Part shown: piece after piece, positions 7,668 through 8,130 of the stretch
How the letters are laid out: the number at the start of each line of letters is the position of its first letter
Position numbering within the stretch: position 1 is the first letter of the stretch
From: GCA-002282575 sp964416645
GTDB lineage: Bacteria; Pseudomonadota; Gammaproteobacteria; Thiomicrospirales; Thiomicrospiraceae
Direction: 5' to 3'
NCBI GenBank assembly: GCA_964416645.1
Contig: CAYQEZ010000054.1
Location: forward strand, 1-8,130
DNA length: 8,130 nucleotides
Notes under the pieces: model-generated
Seen by the model: only the letters and a program-made list of their open reading frames with translations
Databases searched by the model: none
Told to the model about the DNA's origin: nothing
Position numbers and translations under genes: made by a program

Positions 7668-8130
7668 TTAAATTTGTGTATCGATGGAGCACAACTTTAT
7701 TAAATGCTTGAGCAAGTGCAACTTTTCCATGTTTTGCTCTTGTTTAATGCGCTGTGCAATCTCTTCTCTCAGTAAGCCAAGAGCATCCAGACATGCATGG
7801 TAACTTTGCTCTGCTTGTCTTGGCGTTAACTCGCACGCGTCAATAGCAAATTTGATGAGGCTTTTTTTGTTTTGCCAACGCTTAGTACCCTGCATAGTCA
7901 ATGCTGTCATATCTTGTGAAACATAAACCGTCGTACACACCACATCGTAAGCTGGTGCTAGTCTGACAGTATTTGGCCCATCATAAACCACGCCAAAGTT
8001 TTTAAGGTGGGCATCACCGTTTTGTAGGAGATGATTCATCACCATCATTTTAAAAAACTGACTCAGCGAAGCTTGTTTATGCTCGGGTGAAACAAAGGTT
8101 TTAATTGTTTTGGCAAGCTGTTCATAACTA
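7668..8130 (-). CDS. HipA-family serine/threonine kinase, C-terminal part (5' end beyond window)
   Basis: HipA-family proteins have a PI3K-like kinase fold. E. coli HipA phosphorylates glutamyl-tRNA synthetase, halting translation and promoting persistence until HipB neutralises it. The visible 153 residues hold the HipA C-terminal core: FFKMMVMNHLLQNGDAHLKNFGV (25-47), with the catalytic-loop aspartate (D39, equivalent to D309 of E. coli DGHAKN), K43 and N44. PAYDVV (59-64) follows, its D62 equivalent to the metal-binding aspartate of E. coli PFYD, then the family-typical ALTMQGTKRW. A helical tail ends at TAA (7670-7668). The frame stays open to the right edge, so the internal ATG at 8048 is not the true start. 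The kinase residues look intact. A HipB-like antitoxin is usually encoded upstream, here off the right edge, so its presence and the substrate are unknown. No strong terminator follows. Confidence 0.9.
   Translation of the reverse strand, partial: SYEQLAKTIKTFVSPEHKQASLSQFFKMMVMNHLLQNGDAHLKNFGVVYDGPNTVRLAPAYDVVCTTVYVSQDMTALTMQGTKRWQNKKSLIKFAIDACELTPRQAEQSYHACLDALGLLREEIAQRIKQEQNMEKLHLLKHLIKLCSIDTQI

Overview
This window carries four minus-strand genes and reads as part of a gammaproteobacterial chromosome of medium GC content. The RecBCD-type (not AddAB) proteins and the recC-recB order support this. Nothing seen fixes the genus. A marine or sulfur/methylotroph-type gammaproteobacterium is only a guess.

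Layout in transcription order, from the right edge leftward: (1) 8130-7668, the C-terminal 153 residues of a HipA-family kinase, whose 5' part lies beyond the right edge. (2) 7667-7459, a 209-base gap with no clear terminator. It holds a convincing sigma70-type promoter facing left and, on the plus strand, a short coding-like stretch that is probably noise or gene debris. (3) 7458-6919, a 179-residue ORF that starts like a secreted SsuA/THI5-like sensor domain and ends with the last ~30 residues of a GGDEF domain, with everything between missing. It looks like the scar of a large in-frame internal deletion in a sensor diguanylate cyclase. (4) 6913-3494, complete recC. (5) 3497-1, recB, overlapping recC by ATGA and running off the left edge about 15-40 residues short of its expected end. 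recD is expected just outside.

RecB and RecC form the helicase-nuclease RecBCD with the unseen RecD. It processes double-strand breaks, responds to Chi and loads RecA. The fusion ORF abuts recC so closely that the promoter at 7492-7522 probably transcribes the remnant, recC and recB as one message, with the remnant acting as a translated leader.

RecB also carries an unusual in-frame element (831-920) in the tether between its helicase and nuclease domains: a 21-base tandem duplication beside an imperfect inverted repeat. I found no previously undescribed multigene system. The most informative oddities are the THI5/GGDEF deletion scar with its retained promoter, and the repeat-derived segment in RecB.
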